Below are positions 1 through 7,702 of a stretch of 30,328 nt of DNA, in pieces. The position numbers and the translations under genes were made by a program. The DNA is from an uncultured Eubacteriales bacterium (lineage in GTDB: Bacteria > Bacillota > Clostridia > Oscillospirales > Butyricicoccaceae): assembly GCA_910586105.1 (NCBI GenBank), contig CAJUGU010000034.1, positions 1 through 30,328 on the forward strand, read 5' to 3'. The notes beneath the pieces were generated by a model. That model had not been told where the DNA came from, did not search any database, and saw nothing but the letters and a program-made list of their open reading frames with translations. Numbering within the stretch: the first letter of the stretch is position 1; each line of letters starts with the position of its first letter.

Positions 1-69
1 AATTTTCATGTTTTGCTGGATTTAATCCCGGCTTGTTTGCGTGCGCCCTTTTTCTACCGTTGAATACGT

Positions 70-113
70 AATCAGCAGAAGCCGCCAAAAAAGGGCGGCT
101 TCTGCTGATTTTT
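70..113 (+). terminator. Intrinsic terminator at the left edge
   Basis: A perfect 17-bp stem (70-86 with 94-110) has a 7-nt loop and is followed on the plus strand by TTTTT and, a few bases on, by a second T run. The minus-strand exit side is not T-rich, so it best ends a plus-strand transcript that enters from left of the window. It also sits just past the 3' end of the minus-strand lipoprotein gene and could help stop that transcript. Two plus frames are open from base 1 and end at 61-63 and 69-71, so the gene it serves cannot be identified. Confidence 0.8.
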
Positions 114-159
114 GGCTGTTTTTTTACAGCCCTTTTTTCGCCAATATGTTCGTTTGCGA

Positions 160-810
160 TCAATACTGGATAACGTACTTATCAAGGTTCTGGAAGTCTT
201 CCTGGCTCATGCCCCAGAGACCGTCGGTATCTTCCTTGATCTGAACGGTCTGTTCGACCGGATCCAGATAATCGATCGAATCGATCTTTGCTTCCAAAAT
301 GGCAAGCACCCCATTCTGATAGCTTTCTTCCATTTCCTGCTCGCTCATGTTGTCATAATCACCGTTTGTGATCTTTTCCACGAACACATCAACATATGCA
401 TCCAGTTCGTCCGCCGACTTTTCAAAGATATCGATCGGGTAAATACGCACCACGACCGTGTAACCGTCGCCGGACTTGCTCGCATCCTCGACCTCGAACT
501 TGGAATGGCTGTAGACCGCGTCATAGAAATCGATCACGCGCTGGCGGGTCTCGTCGCTGAGGTAGTTGGTGTCGAAACTGATATAGTTGAAAAAGACTTC
601 GGATTCGGTCGCCAACCCGTCCAGATATGCTTGATGGGCTTCGGTTGCGGTCGTGTCGACCATTTCCAAATATGCAGTGCTATCATCCAAATAGATGTTG
701 TGCATCAATGCATCGACGTATTTACTTGCATCAAAGCGGCTCATGCAGCCAGTAAATACGAACATCAGCCCGAGCGCCAGCAGCGGCAGCAAAAATTTTG
801 ACTTTTTCAT
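160..810 (-). CDS. Predicted lipoprotein of unknown function
   Basis: A 216-residue exported protein. The N-terminus is a classic lipoprotein signal: MKKSK, a hydrophobic stretch, then the lipobox FTGC at about residues 19-22, so Cys22 should be lipidated and the protein tethered to the outer face of the membrane. The mature part is acidic and rich in helix-forming residues, with no motif I recognise. Its pattern (DASKYVDALM near the start, alternating helical segments) recalls the small DUF-type lipoproteins common in Clostridia. The start is set by AAAGGAGAG 10 bases upstream. It appears monocistronic with its own promoter at about 856-884. Being a lipoprotein is well supported; its role is unknown. 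Confidence 0.85.
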   Translation of the reverse strand: MKKSKFLLPLLALGLMFVFTGCMSRFDASKYVDALMHNIYLDDSTAYLEMVDTTATEAHQAYLDGLATESEVFFNYISFDTNYLSDETRQRVIDFYDAVYSHSKFEVEDASKSGDGYTVVVRIYPIDIFEKSADELDAYVDVFVEKITNGDYDNMSEQEMEESYQNGVLAILEAKIDSIDYLDPVEQTVQIKEDTDGLWGMSQEDFQNLDKYVIQY

Positions 811-855
811 GATAATGAACTCTCCTTTTAACCTTTTTCGCGTACTGCTAACCTA

Positions 856-884
856 AGTATATACCATATCGGAGAAGAATGGAA
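856..884 (-). promoter_or_regulatory. Candidate promoter of the first lipoprotein gene
   Basis: Minus strand: a TGG-extended -10 region (TGGTATATACT, hexamer TATATA or TATACT at 856-863) lies about 45 bases upstream of the start codon. The -35 candidate TTCCAT is weak, at 17 bases from TATACT. The extended TG element makes it believable. Confidence 0.5.
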
Positions 885-995
885 GTAACAAAATGGGGAC
901 ATTTCCGCCGGGAGCGGCACAGGCAGTTTTCACAAATTGCCGCGCGTGTGTTATGCGCGGATTTCACAAACTTTTTTTGCCTGCAAAATTTCTGT

Positions 996-1025
996 TTGCG
1001 AAAAAACGATCAAAAATGGTACAAT
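996..1025 (+). promoter_or_regulatory. Candidate promoter of the 79-residue protein gene
   Basis: Extended -10 TGGTACAAT (hexamer 1020-1025) with TTGCGA (996-1001) 18 bases upstream. It sits about 75 bases before the start codon at 1102 in the same orientation. Confidence 0.6.
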
Positions 1026-1101
1026 ATTGATTGGTAAGGGGAATCTGTCCCCGCCGCTTTGAAGAAAAGCCAAAAAGTAAGGTAGCAGGAGGAAACATCC
1101 T

Positions 1102-1341
1102 ATGAAACGTATCCGTTCCGCATGTATCACCAAAACCATCCATTTTCAGTTAAAGGATGGGATCGACCGGGAAGTCGCCGCGAGCGCGGCCCGGGACGAG
1201 ACGGCGGCTTACATCCATTCACTTGAACGCAAGCACACGGTTTACAAAGTACTTGACCGCCATGACGAACCGGACGGCTCGGTCGTTATCGAGCTTATCA
1301 TGCAGTACAATAACCATCCCGTTGGGAACTATTTGGAATAA
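1102..1341 (+). CDS. Small conserved-type protein, function unknown
   Basis: A 79-residue soluble protein with no signal peptide or membrane segment. It is mixed in charge; the C-terminal third (VVIELIMQYNNHPVGNYLE) looks like beta strand followed by a short tail. The start is supported by AGGAGG 9 bases upstream and by a promoter at 996-1025. It ends 154 bases before a strong hairpin at 1496-1533. It stands alone between convergent lipoprotein genes and I do not recognise a family. The clean ribosome binding site, promoter and terminator argue for a real gene. Confidence 0.7.
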   Translation: MKRIRSACITKTIHFQLKDGIDREVAASAARDETAAYIHSLERKHTVYKVLDRHDEPDGSVVIELIMQYNNHPVGNYLE

Positions 1342-1495
1342 ATGACCGGTTCAAAACCCAATGGCATATCAAAAATGCGATACAGACCTGAGGCTGCGGA
1401 GGACCGCCGCCAACCGCTGAAGTTTTCCGTCCTCCCATGGAGTGCGCGCCAAAGGGTTTTAAGCCATATCCCGACATGGTCTTCACAAAACGCCA

Positions 1496-1533
1496 ACCGG
1501 GCGGACTGCTTTCACGATCGCAGTCCGCCCGGT
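1496..1533. terminator. Bidirectional terminator between convergent genes
   Basis: A perfect 14-bp stem (1496-1509 with 1520-1533) has a 10-nt loop. It is followed by CTTTTGTTG on the plus strand and TTGGCGTTTTG on the minus strand. It lies between the plus gene ending at 1341 and the minus gene ending at 1577, so it probably serves both. The T runs are short. Confidence 0.7.
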
Positions 1534-1576
1534 CTTTTGTTGCGGGGAAGCGCTGGAACAGACGAAAGCGTCCGCG

Positions 1577-1948
1577 TTATTCAGCATTTCCTTTTCGCTC
1601 ATAGTTGCCTGTATAGGCATCCCCCACAACGGACAGCGTATCGCCGTTGAGGGAAAAGAGCAGTTCCCCCGCTTTCGCGGCGGCCCCATTGACTTCGGGG
1701 GCGTGGCCCTCGCCGCCGTCTGAGACCCGGTAATGAAGCCCTTCCTCTCCATGGGAAAGGGTGATGCTTCGCACGCCATTCGTGTACTCCCCATCCCATT
1801 TGATCGGGACGGCCTCTTCCGTTGGAGCGCTTTCCGTCGCCGCCGCCATGATAGCGTCGAGCGTTGGCGTGTCCTCCGTTGATGCGGATGGCTGACAGGC
1901 TGCCAGCACCACCAGCAGCAAGATCATGAGCATCAGGATGCGTTTCAT
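1577..1948 (-). CDS. Small predicted lipoprotein
   Basis: A 123-residue exported protein starting MKRILMLMILLLVVLAACQ. The lipobox LAAC puts the lipidated cysteine at residue 18. A Ser/Thr/Glu-rich linker (about 20-48) leads to a small domain in which KWDGEYTNG, SITLSHG, LLFSL and NYERK look like successive beta strands, as in small lipocalin-like or META-like folds; this is shape only. The frame is open further upstream, but I start at 1948 because GGGAGGG lies 8 bases before that ATG, the signal peptide begins there, and the promoter (1985-2013) lies inside the longer frame. Function unknown. Confidence 0.8.
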   Translation of the reverse strand: MKRILMLMILLLVVLAACQPSASTEDTPTLDAIMAAATESAPTEEAVPIKWDGEYTNGVRSITLSHGEEGLHYRVSDGGEGHAPEVNGAAAKAGELLFSLNGDTLSVVGDAYTGNYERKGNAE

Positions 1949-1984
1949 AGATTGACCCTCCCGGTGTTCCGTATGTACCCTGAT

Positions 1985-2013
1985 ATCATACTCCGAAATG
2001 CTCCGGATTGCAA
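1985..2013 (-). promoter_or_regulatory. Promoter of the small lipoprotein gene
   Basis: Minus strand: TTGCAA (2008-2013), a 17-base spacer, then TATGAT (1985-1990). It gives a leader of about 30 bases to the start at 1948 and excludes the longer upstream start. Confidence 0.65.
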
Positions 2014-2480
2014 GAGGATTTTGGCGAAAACGAAAAAATTTTCCAGCGCAGCGGCCGCAAAAACGGTCAAAAAAGGGCTGCACAGCAACCAATATCAGGC
2101 CGCAGGCGAGCCCTGCAAGCGGATCTTGCCTTTCCGTTTAGGATGCCATTTGGAAACCGCTGCGATAAGATCCGGATTCTGATTACATAAATATGCTCGC
2201 CGGACACTGATTTTGGACATGGAAACAAAAAAATTTGTTTTGTAAAATAATTCCAATTCATTTGTCTTCATTATGCTTTCGACGGACTGCATAGGCTGAT
2301 TTGACAGTTTGTACGGGTTTTGCGCCGAGGTTTCCCGGATCGTCATTGTCGGATCTGCGCGGATTTACGCCGTTTTGCTGGAAAAAAGGCCGTGGGGAAC
2401 TGCGGCACGATCCCGGAATGGGCAAATCGCACAAAAAACCGCAGGAAAAAGGCGGAAAAACAGGGTGCAAAGCGGCGAAA
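2014..2480. other. Gene-free intergenic stretch
   Basis: The roughly 570-base gap between the lipoprotein start and zapA holds the two promoters annotated separately. The rest shows no convincing gene. An AT-rich block (about 2222-2275) contains A and T runs. A minus-strand frame at 2095-2346 has no ribosome binding site and no recognisable domain. Confidence 0.5.
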
Positions 2481-2493
2481 TTTGTGGTATACT
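2465..2493 (+). promoter_or_regulatory. Candidate promoter of the zapA cluster
   Basis: Extended -10 TGGTATACT (hexamer 2488-2493) lies about 30 bases before the zapA start. The -35 candidate GTGCAA (2465-2470) is poor at 17 bases. It is the only promoter-like site found before the long zapA-to-PBP2 run. Confidence 0.6.
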
Positions 2494-2521
2494 GATGGTA
2501 AGCATCCAAGGAGGAGATACC

Positions 2522-2827
2522 ATGAACCGAGTTACCGTGACCATTGCAGGCAAGGCCTACACCATACTGGCCGAGGAAAGCAAGGAATATATGGATAAAG
2601 TCGCCGAACTGGTCAATTCCAAGATCACCGAGGCCCATCAGAATGCCGACCTGACGGTCGAACAGGCCTCCGTGCTCGCCGCGATCAACGTCGCCGACGA
2701 ATGCCTGAAGGCGCAAAATCAGGTGGACAGTATGCGCGAACAGCTGCAAACCTATATTGAAGAAAACCGGCACCTGCGTTCACAGGCGAATAAAGCAAGC
2801 AAACAGCAAAAGCTCAGCACGAAATGA
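2522..2827 (+). CDS. zapA: Cell division protein ZapA
   Basis: A 101-residue protein of the ZapA family, which binds FtsZ in the cytoplasm and stabilises or bundles filaments in the Z-ring. The N-terminal part (NRVTVTIAGKAYTILAEE) matches the family's short beta-hairpin head, followed by the helix with YMDKVAELVNSKI. Residues from about 60 to the end form a long heptad-like helix rich in Gln, Glu and Lys, the dimerising coiled coil. The start is fixed by AAGGAGGAG 7 bases upstream; the frame is open further left but has no other good start. Its stop overlaps the ATG of the U32 peptidase gene (ATGA), so the two are translationally coupled, an arrangement common in Clostridia. Confidence 0.92.
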   Translation: MNRVTVTIAGKAYTILAEESKEYMDKVAELVNSKITEAHQNADLTVEQASVLAAINVADECLKAQNQVDSMREQLQTYIEENRHLRSQANKASKQQKLSTK

Positions 2828-5178
2828 GCCTGCCCGAGCTGCTTGCCCCGGCCGGATCCATGGAGGGCGTGCGCGCTGCCGTCCAAAGCGGCGCATCCGC
2901 CGTTTACCTGGGGTTCGGCGACTTCAACGCGCGCCGCGGCGCCAAAAACTTCACCCAAGATGAAATGGCGCAGGCGATCGCCTATTGCCGCGCCCGCGGC
3001 GTGAAAACCAACATCACCCTGAATATTCTCGTCGGCGACCGCGAACAGCGAACGGCGCTGCGCGACGCCCGGTTCTTATATGAAGCCGGCGCCGACGCGC
3101 TGATCGTGCAGGATATCGGGCTAGCCCGCCGGCTGCGCCGCTGTGCGCCGTCGCTGGCCCTGCACGCTTCCACGCAAATGACACTATCGACACTGGACGG
3201 CGCGCGGCTGGCAAAGGAACTCGGATTTTCCCGGGTTGTCCTCGCGCGGGAAACCCCCATGCAGGAGATCCGCCGGATTACTCGCGAAAGCGGCGTCGAG
3301 ACCGAGATCTTTATCCATGGGGCCTTGTGCCGCTGCTATTCCGGCCAGTGCTGGCTGTCCGCCGTGATCGGCAGACGGTCGGGCAACCGCGGCCTTTGCG
3401 CCCAGCCCTGCCGCCTGCCCTACCGCTACAACGGCGAAGGGCGCGAGCGCTTCCCGCTGTCGCTCAAGGATCTGTCGCTGGCGCATTATATCCCCGAACT
3501 TTGCAAGGCCGGTATCGCGTCCTTAAAGATCGAAGGACGCATGAAACGTCCCGAATACGCCGCCGTCGTTACGAAGGTATACGCCGACCTGCTGCGCGAG
3601 CAGCGCAGGCCGACCCCGGAAGAAGAGGACGCGCTTCGGCGCGTATTTTCCCGCGACGGTTTTACCGACGGTTATTTTACCGGGAAGCAGGGCGACGCGA
3701 TGCTCGGCACCAAAACCGAGCTGCCGCTTCCCGAGGTGCAGCCGCTATATGACGAAGCCGCGCGCCGCTGCGCCGAAGGGAAGGAAGCGCCGCTCGTCCC
3801 TGTCCGCATGGGACTGACCGCAAAGCGCGGGGAACCCCTCCGGTTTTCCGTGACCGACGGCGAACATACCGCGCAGCGCGCCGGGGAGCCGCCGGAGCCG
3901 GCGAAAAACCGCCCGACCACGGCGGATCAGGCCGAAAAAGCGCTCCGTAAGACCGGAGGCACGCCTTTTTCCGTATCCCACATCGACATCCGGCTGGATG
4001 AAGGGCTTGCGATCCCGGCGGCGGCGCTGAACGCCCTGCGGCGGGAGGCGTTGGCCGAGCTGTTCGCCTGCCGCGAAGCCCCGCCCGTGCGGGATCCGTG
4101 GCAGGGCGACGGCGAAATATCCGCCGAGGCATCGGTAACGGCGGATGAAACCGGCGTGCTGCTGCACGTTTGGGACGGCGTCCACGACGGCGTTACCGTA
4201 TTCGACCTCGCGCCCATGGAGCCGACCACGGCAGGGGCTGCGCTCGGTTCGGCGGGAGCCGTCCGGGCCTGGCTGGCCGAAGCGTTTGGCCTTCCGATGG
4301 AGCAGACGCACGCCGCCCTGTCGGAAGGGATCGCCCTGTCTGCCGAACACCTTGCCGCGTTGCGGCAGCAGGCGCTTGCGAAAGGCCCGCAGCCGCACGC
4401 CTTCCGGGGCTTTACCTTGGAAGCGCGGACGTTTGCGCAAGCGGAAGCCGCGCTTGCGCAGCTCTCCCCGGCGGCGGTTTATCTGCCGCTGACCGAATTG
4501 GCGGCGGACGAAGCCCGCACGGCGGCGCTCGCGCAAAAGCTCCCGCTGGCGGCGGTCCTGCCGCGCGTCTTCTTTGACTTTGAACAGGATAACGTCGCGC
4601 AGCAGCTGCAAACCGTGCGGCGCGCAGGCGTGGAGACCGCGCTGGCGGGCAATCTCGGGCAGCTTTGGCTGCTGCGGGAACAGCGTCTGACGGCGTATGG
4701 CGATTTTGGGCTGAACGCCTATAATTCGCACGCGCTGGCCGCGCTGGCCGAGGCGGGCGTGCGCAGGCAGACGCTTTCCTTTGAGCTCCGCCTCGAACAA
4801 ATCCGCGACCTGCGCGCCCCTTTGGAAACCGAACTGATCGTTTACGGCAGGCTGCCGCTGATGATTTTTGAGCTGTGTGCGATCCGCAGGCGCGCGAACC
4901 ACCGCTGCACCTGCAAACAGGAGCTGACCACCCTGAACGACTGGACGGGCCGCGCGTTCCCGTTACTGCCCGAATACGGGTGCCGCAACACGCTGCTCAA
5001 CAGCGTACCGCTGGCGCTTCTGCCTTTGGAGGCCCACGGCGTCGACTATGCGCGCCTGCGTTTCACGATCGAATCCCCCGACGAATGCGCCGCCGTCGCG
5101 CGCGCGTTTGCGGACGGCGTACTTCCGGAGATCCCCGGGGGCACGACCCGTGGGCTTTACCGGCGCGGCGTGGAATGA
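2824..5178 (+). CDS. U32-family peptidase-like protein (RlhA/TrhP type)
   Basis: A 784-residue cytoplasmic protein. It opens with the U32 hallmark LPELLAPAGSMEGVRAAV and a TIM-barrel-like core over about residues 1-300. Residues 161-179 match the U32 signature (E-x-F-x2-G-A-L-C-x4-G-x-C-x-L-S), with Cys169, Cys171, Cys176, Cys192 and Cys196. The second half matches the long subfamily with an extra domain (DUF3656 type), and a second cysteine group (CAIRRR, CTCKQ, YGCRN) lies near 680-720. Known members are not classical proteases: RlhA and TrhP hydroxylate rRNA or tRNA, and UbiU/UbiV hold a 4Fe-4S cluster on similar cysteines. A role in RNA hydroxylation with an Fe-S cluster is therefore likely but inferred. 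The start overlaps the zapA stop. Confidence 0.88.
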   Translation: MSLPELLAPAGSMEGVRAAVQSGASAVYLGFGDFNARRGAKNFTQDEMAQAIAYCRARGVKTNITLNILVGDREQRTALRDARFLYEAGADALIVQDIGLARRLRRCAPSLALHASTQMTLSTLDGARLAKELGFSRVVLARETPMQEIRRITRESGVETEIFIHGALCRCYSGQCWLSAVIGRRSGNRGLCAQPCRLPYRYNGEGRERFPLSLKDLSLAHYIPELCKAGIASLKIEGRMKRPEYAAVVTKVYADLLREQRRPTPEEEDALRRVFSRDGFTDGYFTGKQGDAMLGTKTELPLPEVQPLYDEAARRCAEGKEAPLVPVRMGLTAKRGEPLRFSVTDGEHTAQRAGEPPEPAKNRPTTADQAEKALRKTGGTPFSVSHIDIRLDEGLAIPAAALNALRREALAELFACREAPPVRDPWQGDGEISAEASVTADETGVLLHVWDGVHDGVTVFDLAPMEPTTAGAALGSAGAVRAWLAEAFGLPMEQTHAALSEGIALSAEHLAALRQQALAKGPQPHAFRGFTLEARTFAQAEAALAQLSPAAVYLPLTELAADEARTAALAQKLPLAAVLPRVFFDFEQDNVAQQLQTVRRAGVETALAGNLGQLWLLREQRLTAYGDFGLNAYNSHALAALAEAGVRRQTLSFELRLEQIRDLRAPLETELIVYGRLPLMIFELCAIRRRANHRCTCKQELTTLNDWTGRAFPLLPEYGCRNTLLNSVPLALLPLEAHGVDYARLRFTIESPDECAAVARAFADGVLPEIPGGTTRGLYRRGVE

Positions 5179-5229
5179 CAAAAATTGCCGCCTGCGGAAT
5201 GAAACGAAAATTGAAGGGTATCATTCAAC

Positions 5230-5481
5230 ATGAAGCATAAGTTATCCTTTTTGCAGATTTTGGTGCTGCTCATCGGGGTAGTGCTTGGAAGCCTGATTGC
5301 AAAAATGGCGGCGGGCGTGCCCGGCATGGGCTGGCTTTCCATCGGACAGAGCTTTGGCCTGACGACTGCCAGACTGGATCTTGGTATCCTGACCCTGACG
5401 ATCGGTTTCAGTATGTCAATCACGATTGCAACCATTTTGGGGCTGATTATTGCGATTGTGATTTGCCGATACATGAAATAA
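5230..5481 (+). CDS. DUF4321 small membrane protein
   Basis: An 83-residue protein with two membrane segments (about 8-28 and 58-80). Between them lies the typical pattern of this family: a short loop, then LDLGILTLTIGFSMSITIATILG. I recognise it as DUF4321, a small protein of unknown function found in Clostridia next to U32 peptidase, maf and mre genes, as here. The ribosome binding site is only moderate (GAAGGG). The gene starts 51 bases after the U32 gene and is followed by the palindromic repeat block. Confidence 0.8.
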   Translation: MKHKLSFLQILVLLIGVVLGSLIAKMAAGVPGMGWLSIGQSFGLTTARLDLGILTLTIGFSMSITIATILGLIIAIVICRYMK

Positions 5482-5516
5482 GCGTTTACGGAATTCTGCG
5501 GCAGGCATAAAAACTG

Positions 5517-5588
5517 CCGTCCCGCCCGCAGGCGAAAACGGGATTCCAAAGGGACGAGTCCCTTTGGCGCTCCCCGCGCAGGGGCGGG
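5517..5588. repeat. Palindromic dispersed repeat, copy A (first unit)
   Basis: The first 54 bases (5517-5570) match 22643-22696 in reverse orientation with few differences, and weaker similarity continues to about 5588. The core is a hairpin with arms CCAAAGGGAC and GTCCCTTTGG. Outer arms CCCGCCC and GGGCGGG can also pair. In the distant copy both hairpin arms differ by matching changes (CCAGAGGGAC / GTCCCTCTGG), so pairing is kept. Confidence 0.8.
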
Positions 5589-5589
5589 G

Positions 5590-5633
5590 TTCCAAGGGGC
5601 GGAGCCCTTTGGCGCTCCCCGCGCAGGGGCGGG
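5590..5633. repeat. Tandem second unit of the palindromic repeat
   Basis: It directly follows copy A and repeats its second half (5544-5589) with small changes. The core hairpin is CCAAGGGGC / GCCCTTTGG with one G-T pair. Together with copy A it fills most of the 215-base gap before maf. Confidence 0.75.
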
Positions 5634-5657
5634 TGAAATTGCATGACAGATACGGAA

Positions 5658-5678
5658 CCGCCTGCCTGTGGCAGGCGG
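5658..5678 (+). repeat. Hairpin overlapping the maf ribosome binding site
   Basis: A perfect 9-bp stem (CCGCCTGCC at 5658-5666 with GGCAGGCGG at 5670-5678) has a 3-nt loop. Its 3' arm runs into the ribosome binding site GGAGGAAGGGG (5677-5687) of maf, so folding could limit access to it. Whether this is used for control is inference. Confidence 0.55.
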
Positions 5679-5696
5679 AGGAAGGGGAAACTCACT

Positions 5697-6266
5697 TTGC
5701 AGTATATATTAGCATCCCAGTCGCCGCGGCGGCGGGAACTGCTTTCCTTATTATTCGACAGCTTCGCAGTCTGCCCCGCAGACATCGACGAGACCCTCCG
5801 CGCAGATCAGCCGCTTGCGCAGGAGGTCCAGCGGCTGGCCGCCGAAAAGGCGCTTGCCGCTGCAAAAGCCCATCCCGACGCCGTTGCGATCGGTTCGGAT
5901 ACATTGGTCGAGCTTGACGGCTCCGTTTTCGGCAAGCCCCGCGACGCGCAGGACGCCCACCGCATGCTCTCCCTGCTTTCCGGGCGCACGCACCGGGTAT
6001 GGACCGGCGCGGCGGTCGTCCTTCCCGGATGCGGCGCGGATACGCTGCTGAACGTCACCGAAGTGACCTTCCGCACCCTCTCCGAGGCCGAGATCGCCGC
6101 CTATGTCGCCACCGGCGAGCCGCTCGACAAAGCAGGCGCTTACGGCATCCAGGGCAAGGGCGCGCTGCTGGTCGCAGGCATCTGCGGCGATTATTATTCA
6201 GTGATGGGGCTGCCGGTCGCGCAGCTTTACGAGCGGCTGGGCCAGCTTCAGGCCCTGCCTGTCTGA
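5697..6266 (+). CDS. maf: Maf-family nucleotide pyrophosphatase
   Basis: A 189-residue cytoplasmic protein of the Maf/Ham1 superfamily. Relatives hydrolyse dTTP, UTP or modified pyrimidine nucleotides to monophosphates and have been linked to septum formation. The N-terminal motif ILASQSPRRRELL, the central SDTLV and GKP, and the C-terminal AYGIQGKGALLV are all present in the usual order, and the length is typical. I start at TTG 5697, not ATG 5643. The longer form adds 18 residues ahead of the conserved start, while GGAGGAAGGGG sits correctly before the TTG. It precedes mreC with a 14-base gap. Confidence 0.9.
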   Translation: MQYILASQSPRRRELLSLLFDSFAVCPADIDETLRADQPLAQEVQRLAAEKALAAAKAHPDAVAIGSDTLVELDGSVFGKPRDAQDAHRMLSLLSGRTHRVWTGAAVVLPGCGADTLLNVTEVTFRTLSEAEIAAYVATGEPLDKAGAYGIQGKGALLVAGICGDYYSVMGLPVAQLYERLGQLQALPV

Positions 6267-6280
6267 GAGGAGCTGGCAAC

Positions 6281-7117
6281 TTGCGGGACTTTTTTACCTC
6301 ACGGGCCTTCGCCGTCCTGATCCTGGTCGTGCTGCTGTGTATGGGCAGCGTGCTGTATACCGGGACCTCGGGCGACTCGAACCCGGTTTCCGGCGTGCTG
6401 CGCGTTGCAGTCGCGCCGCTTCATAAGGGCTTCAGCTGGCTGACCGGTTCCATTACCCACGGCATTGCCTATTTTACCGATTACGACGCGATCAAGGCGG
6501 AAAACGAAGAGCTGCGCAAAAAGCTGCGGGAAGCCGAGTTGCAGCTGCGCGACGCCCAGATCGCACTGGACGAAAACGACCGCCTGCGCAGCCTGGCCGG
6601 GATTAAGGAACGCAACCGCTCGTTCGAGTTCGAGGTCGCCGAGGTGATCGCGCACTCGGTCGGGGACTGGCAGTCCTCGCTGACGCTGGACAAAGGTTCA
6701 ATGCACGACGTGCAGGAAGGCGATCTGGTCATCACCGAAGACGGCATGGTCGGTTTTGTGGCGGTCGTCGCGCCCAATTACTGCGAGGTGACGACGGTCA
6801 TCGATACCGAAATGCAGGCGGGCGCGCTCATCACCCGCACCCGCGAGGTCACGATCGCCGAAGGGGATTATACCCTGATCGATTCGGGCGAGCTGCGCCT
6901 GTCCTATTTAAAGCAGGATGCGGATATCGTCATTGGCGATACCGTCGAGACCTCGGGGCGGGGCGGACTGTTCCCAAAGGGCATCATGATCGGGACGATC
7001 GAACAGATCCTGCCCGAGGAACACGGCATGTCCAATTACGCGATTGTGAAGCCGTTCGTGGATGTGGACAAGGTCAGCCATGTATTCATTATCAAGGATT
7101 TTGAGGTGACAGAATAA
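6281..7117 (+). CDS. mreC: Rod shape-determining protein MreC
   Basis: A 278-residue bitopic membrane protein of the elongasome. It links MreB and MreD to the wall-synthesis enzymes outside the membrane. One N-terminal membrane segment (about 8-28) is followed by a coiled coil (about 68-105, AENEELRKKLREAELQLR) and the two-barrel domain, with the conserved DNDRLRSLAG-like junction and GDWQSSLTLDKGS. Near the end GLFPKGIMIGTI is typical of the family. The start is TTG 6281 with GAGAGGAGC 8 bases upstream; the frame is open further left inside maf, but that would remove the N-terminal membrane anchor. mreD follows after one base. Confidence 0.92.
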   Translation: MRDFFTSRAFAVLILVVLLCMGSVLYTGTSGDSNPVSGVLRVAVAPLHKGFSWLTGSITHGIAYFTDYDAIKAENEELRKKLREAELQLRDAQIALDENDRLRSLAGIKERNRSFEFEVAEVIAHSVGDWQSSLTLDKGSMHDVQEGDLVITEDGMVGFVAVVAPNYCEVTTVIDTEMQAGALITRTREVTIAEGDYTLIDSGELRLSYLKQDADIVIGDTVETSGRGGLFPKGIMIGTIEQILPEEHGMSNYAIVKPFVDVDKVSHVFIIKDFEVTE

Positions 7118-7118
7118 C

Positions 7119-7619
7119 ATGCAGAGAGAACGCCCCCCGCTTGGGCAAGTCGTGTGCTACGCGCTGATCCTTCTGGCGGCGTACCTGGTCAGCACGACGA
7201 CCGCGCCGCTGCGCATCCTGGGGTACCGCGTCGACCTGATCGGCTGCGTCCCCGCCGCGATCGCGCTGATGGACGGCCCATATATGGGCATGGCCTTCGG
7301 CATTGCCGCCGGGATCGCATACGATATGGCGCTGACCGGCATCGAAGGGCTGTACCCGATCTATTTTATGCTCTTTGGGGTCGCGGCGGGGCTGTTTTCG
7401 CAGCGGTTCCTGCGGCGGATTTTCCCGTCGATGCTGCTGCTGACAGTCGCCTCGGCGCTCGGCCTCGCCGTGCTGCGGCTGCTGGGATTTTTCATCCTTC
7501 AGCAGCGGTTCGACCTGCTGCTGTATTTGCAGCGGGTTTGCGGGCAGGCGATGCTGACCTCCGTACTTTCCCCGCTGATCTATGCGCCGGTGCATATCAT
7601 TTATCAACGCGCGCATTAG
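7119..7619 (+). CDS. mreD: Rod shape-determining protein MreD
   Basis: A 166-residue integral membrane protein with about five hydrophobic segments and short loops, the MreD pattern. The segment DLIGCVPAAIALMDGPYMGMAFG, broken here as DLIGCVPAAIAL then GPYMGMAFG, and the following GIAYDM match the family's conserved region. MreD works with MreC and PBP2 in side-wall peptidoglycan synthesis. GAGGTGA lies about 10 bases upstream. It follows mreC directly and precedes PBP2. mreB is not in this window. Confidence 0.88.
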   Translation: MQRERPPLGQVVCYALILLAAYLVSTTTAPLRILGYRVDLIGCVPAAIALMDGPYMGMAFGIAAGIAYDMALTGIEGLYPIYFMLFGVAAGLFSQRFLRRIFPSMLLLTVASALGLAVLRLLGFFILQQRFDLLLYLQRVCGQAMLTSVLSPLIYAPVHIIYQRAH

Positions 7620-7702
7620 CGCCCGGCGCGCGTTGCCGCCGGTATCCCTTTCCCTGCGGGGGACGCTCCCGCTTCCGGTTTCTGTTTGGATCGAGGTTTG
7701 TT

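Noticed and set aside
1..71. End of a plus-strand gene at the left edge
   Set aside because: Two frames are open and neither gives recognisable sequence; only the terminator supports a gene.
1102..1650. Plus frame at 1342-1650
   Set aside because: It runs through a terminator and opposite a good lipoprotein gene, with no ribosome binding site.
2095..2346. 83-residue minus-strand frame before zapA
   Set aside because: No ribosome binding site, promoter or known domain; AT-rich low-complexity surroundings.
3745..4902. 385-residue minus-strand frame opposite the U32 gene
   Set aside because: A shadow of a GC-rich gene; Arg/Gly/Gln-rich product with no motif.
5544..5633. Tandem units as a CRISPR array
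   Set aside because: Only two adjoining units with no spacers; they are palindromic intergenic repeats.
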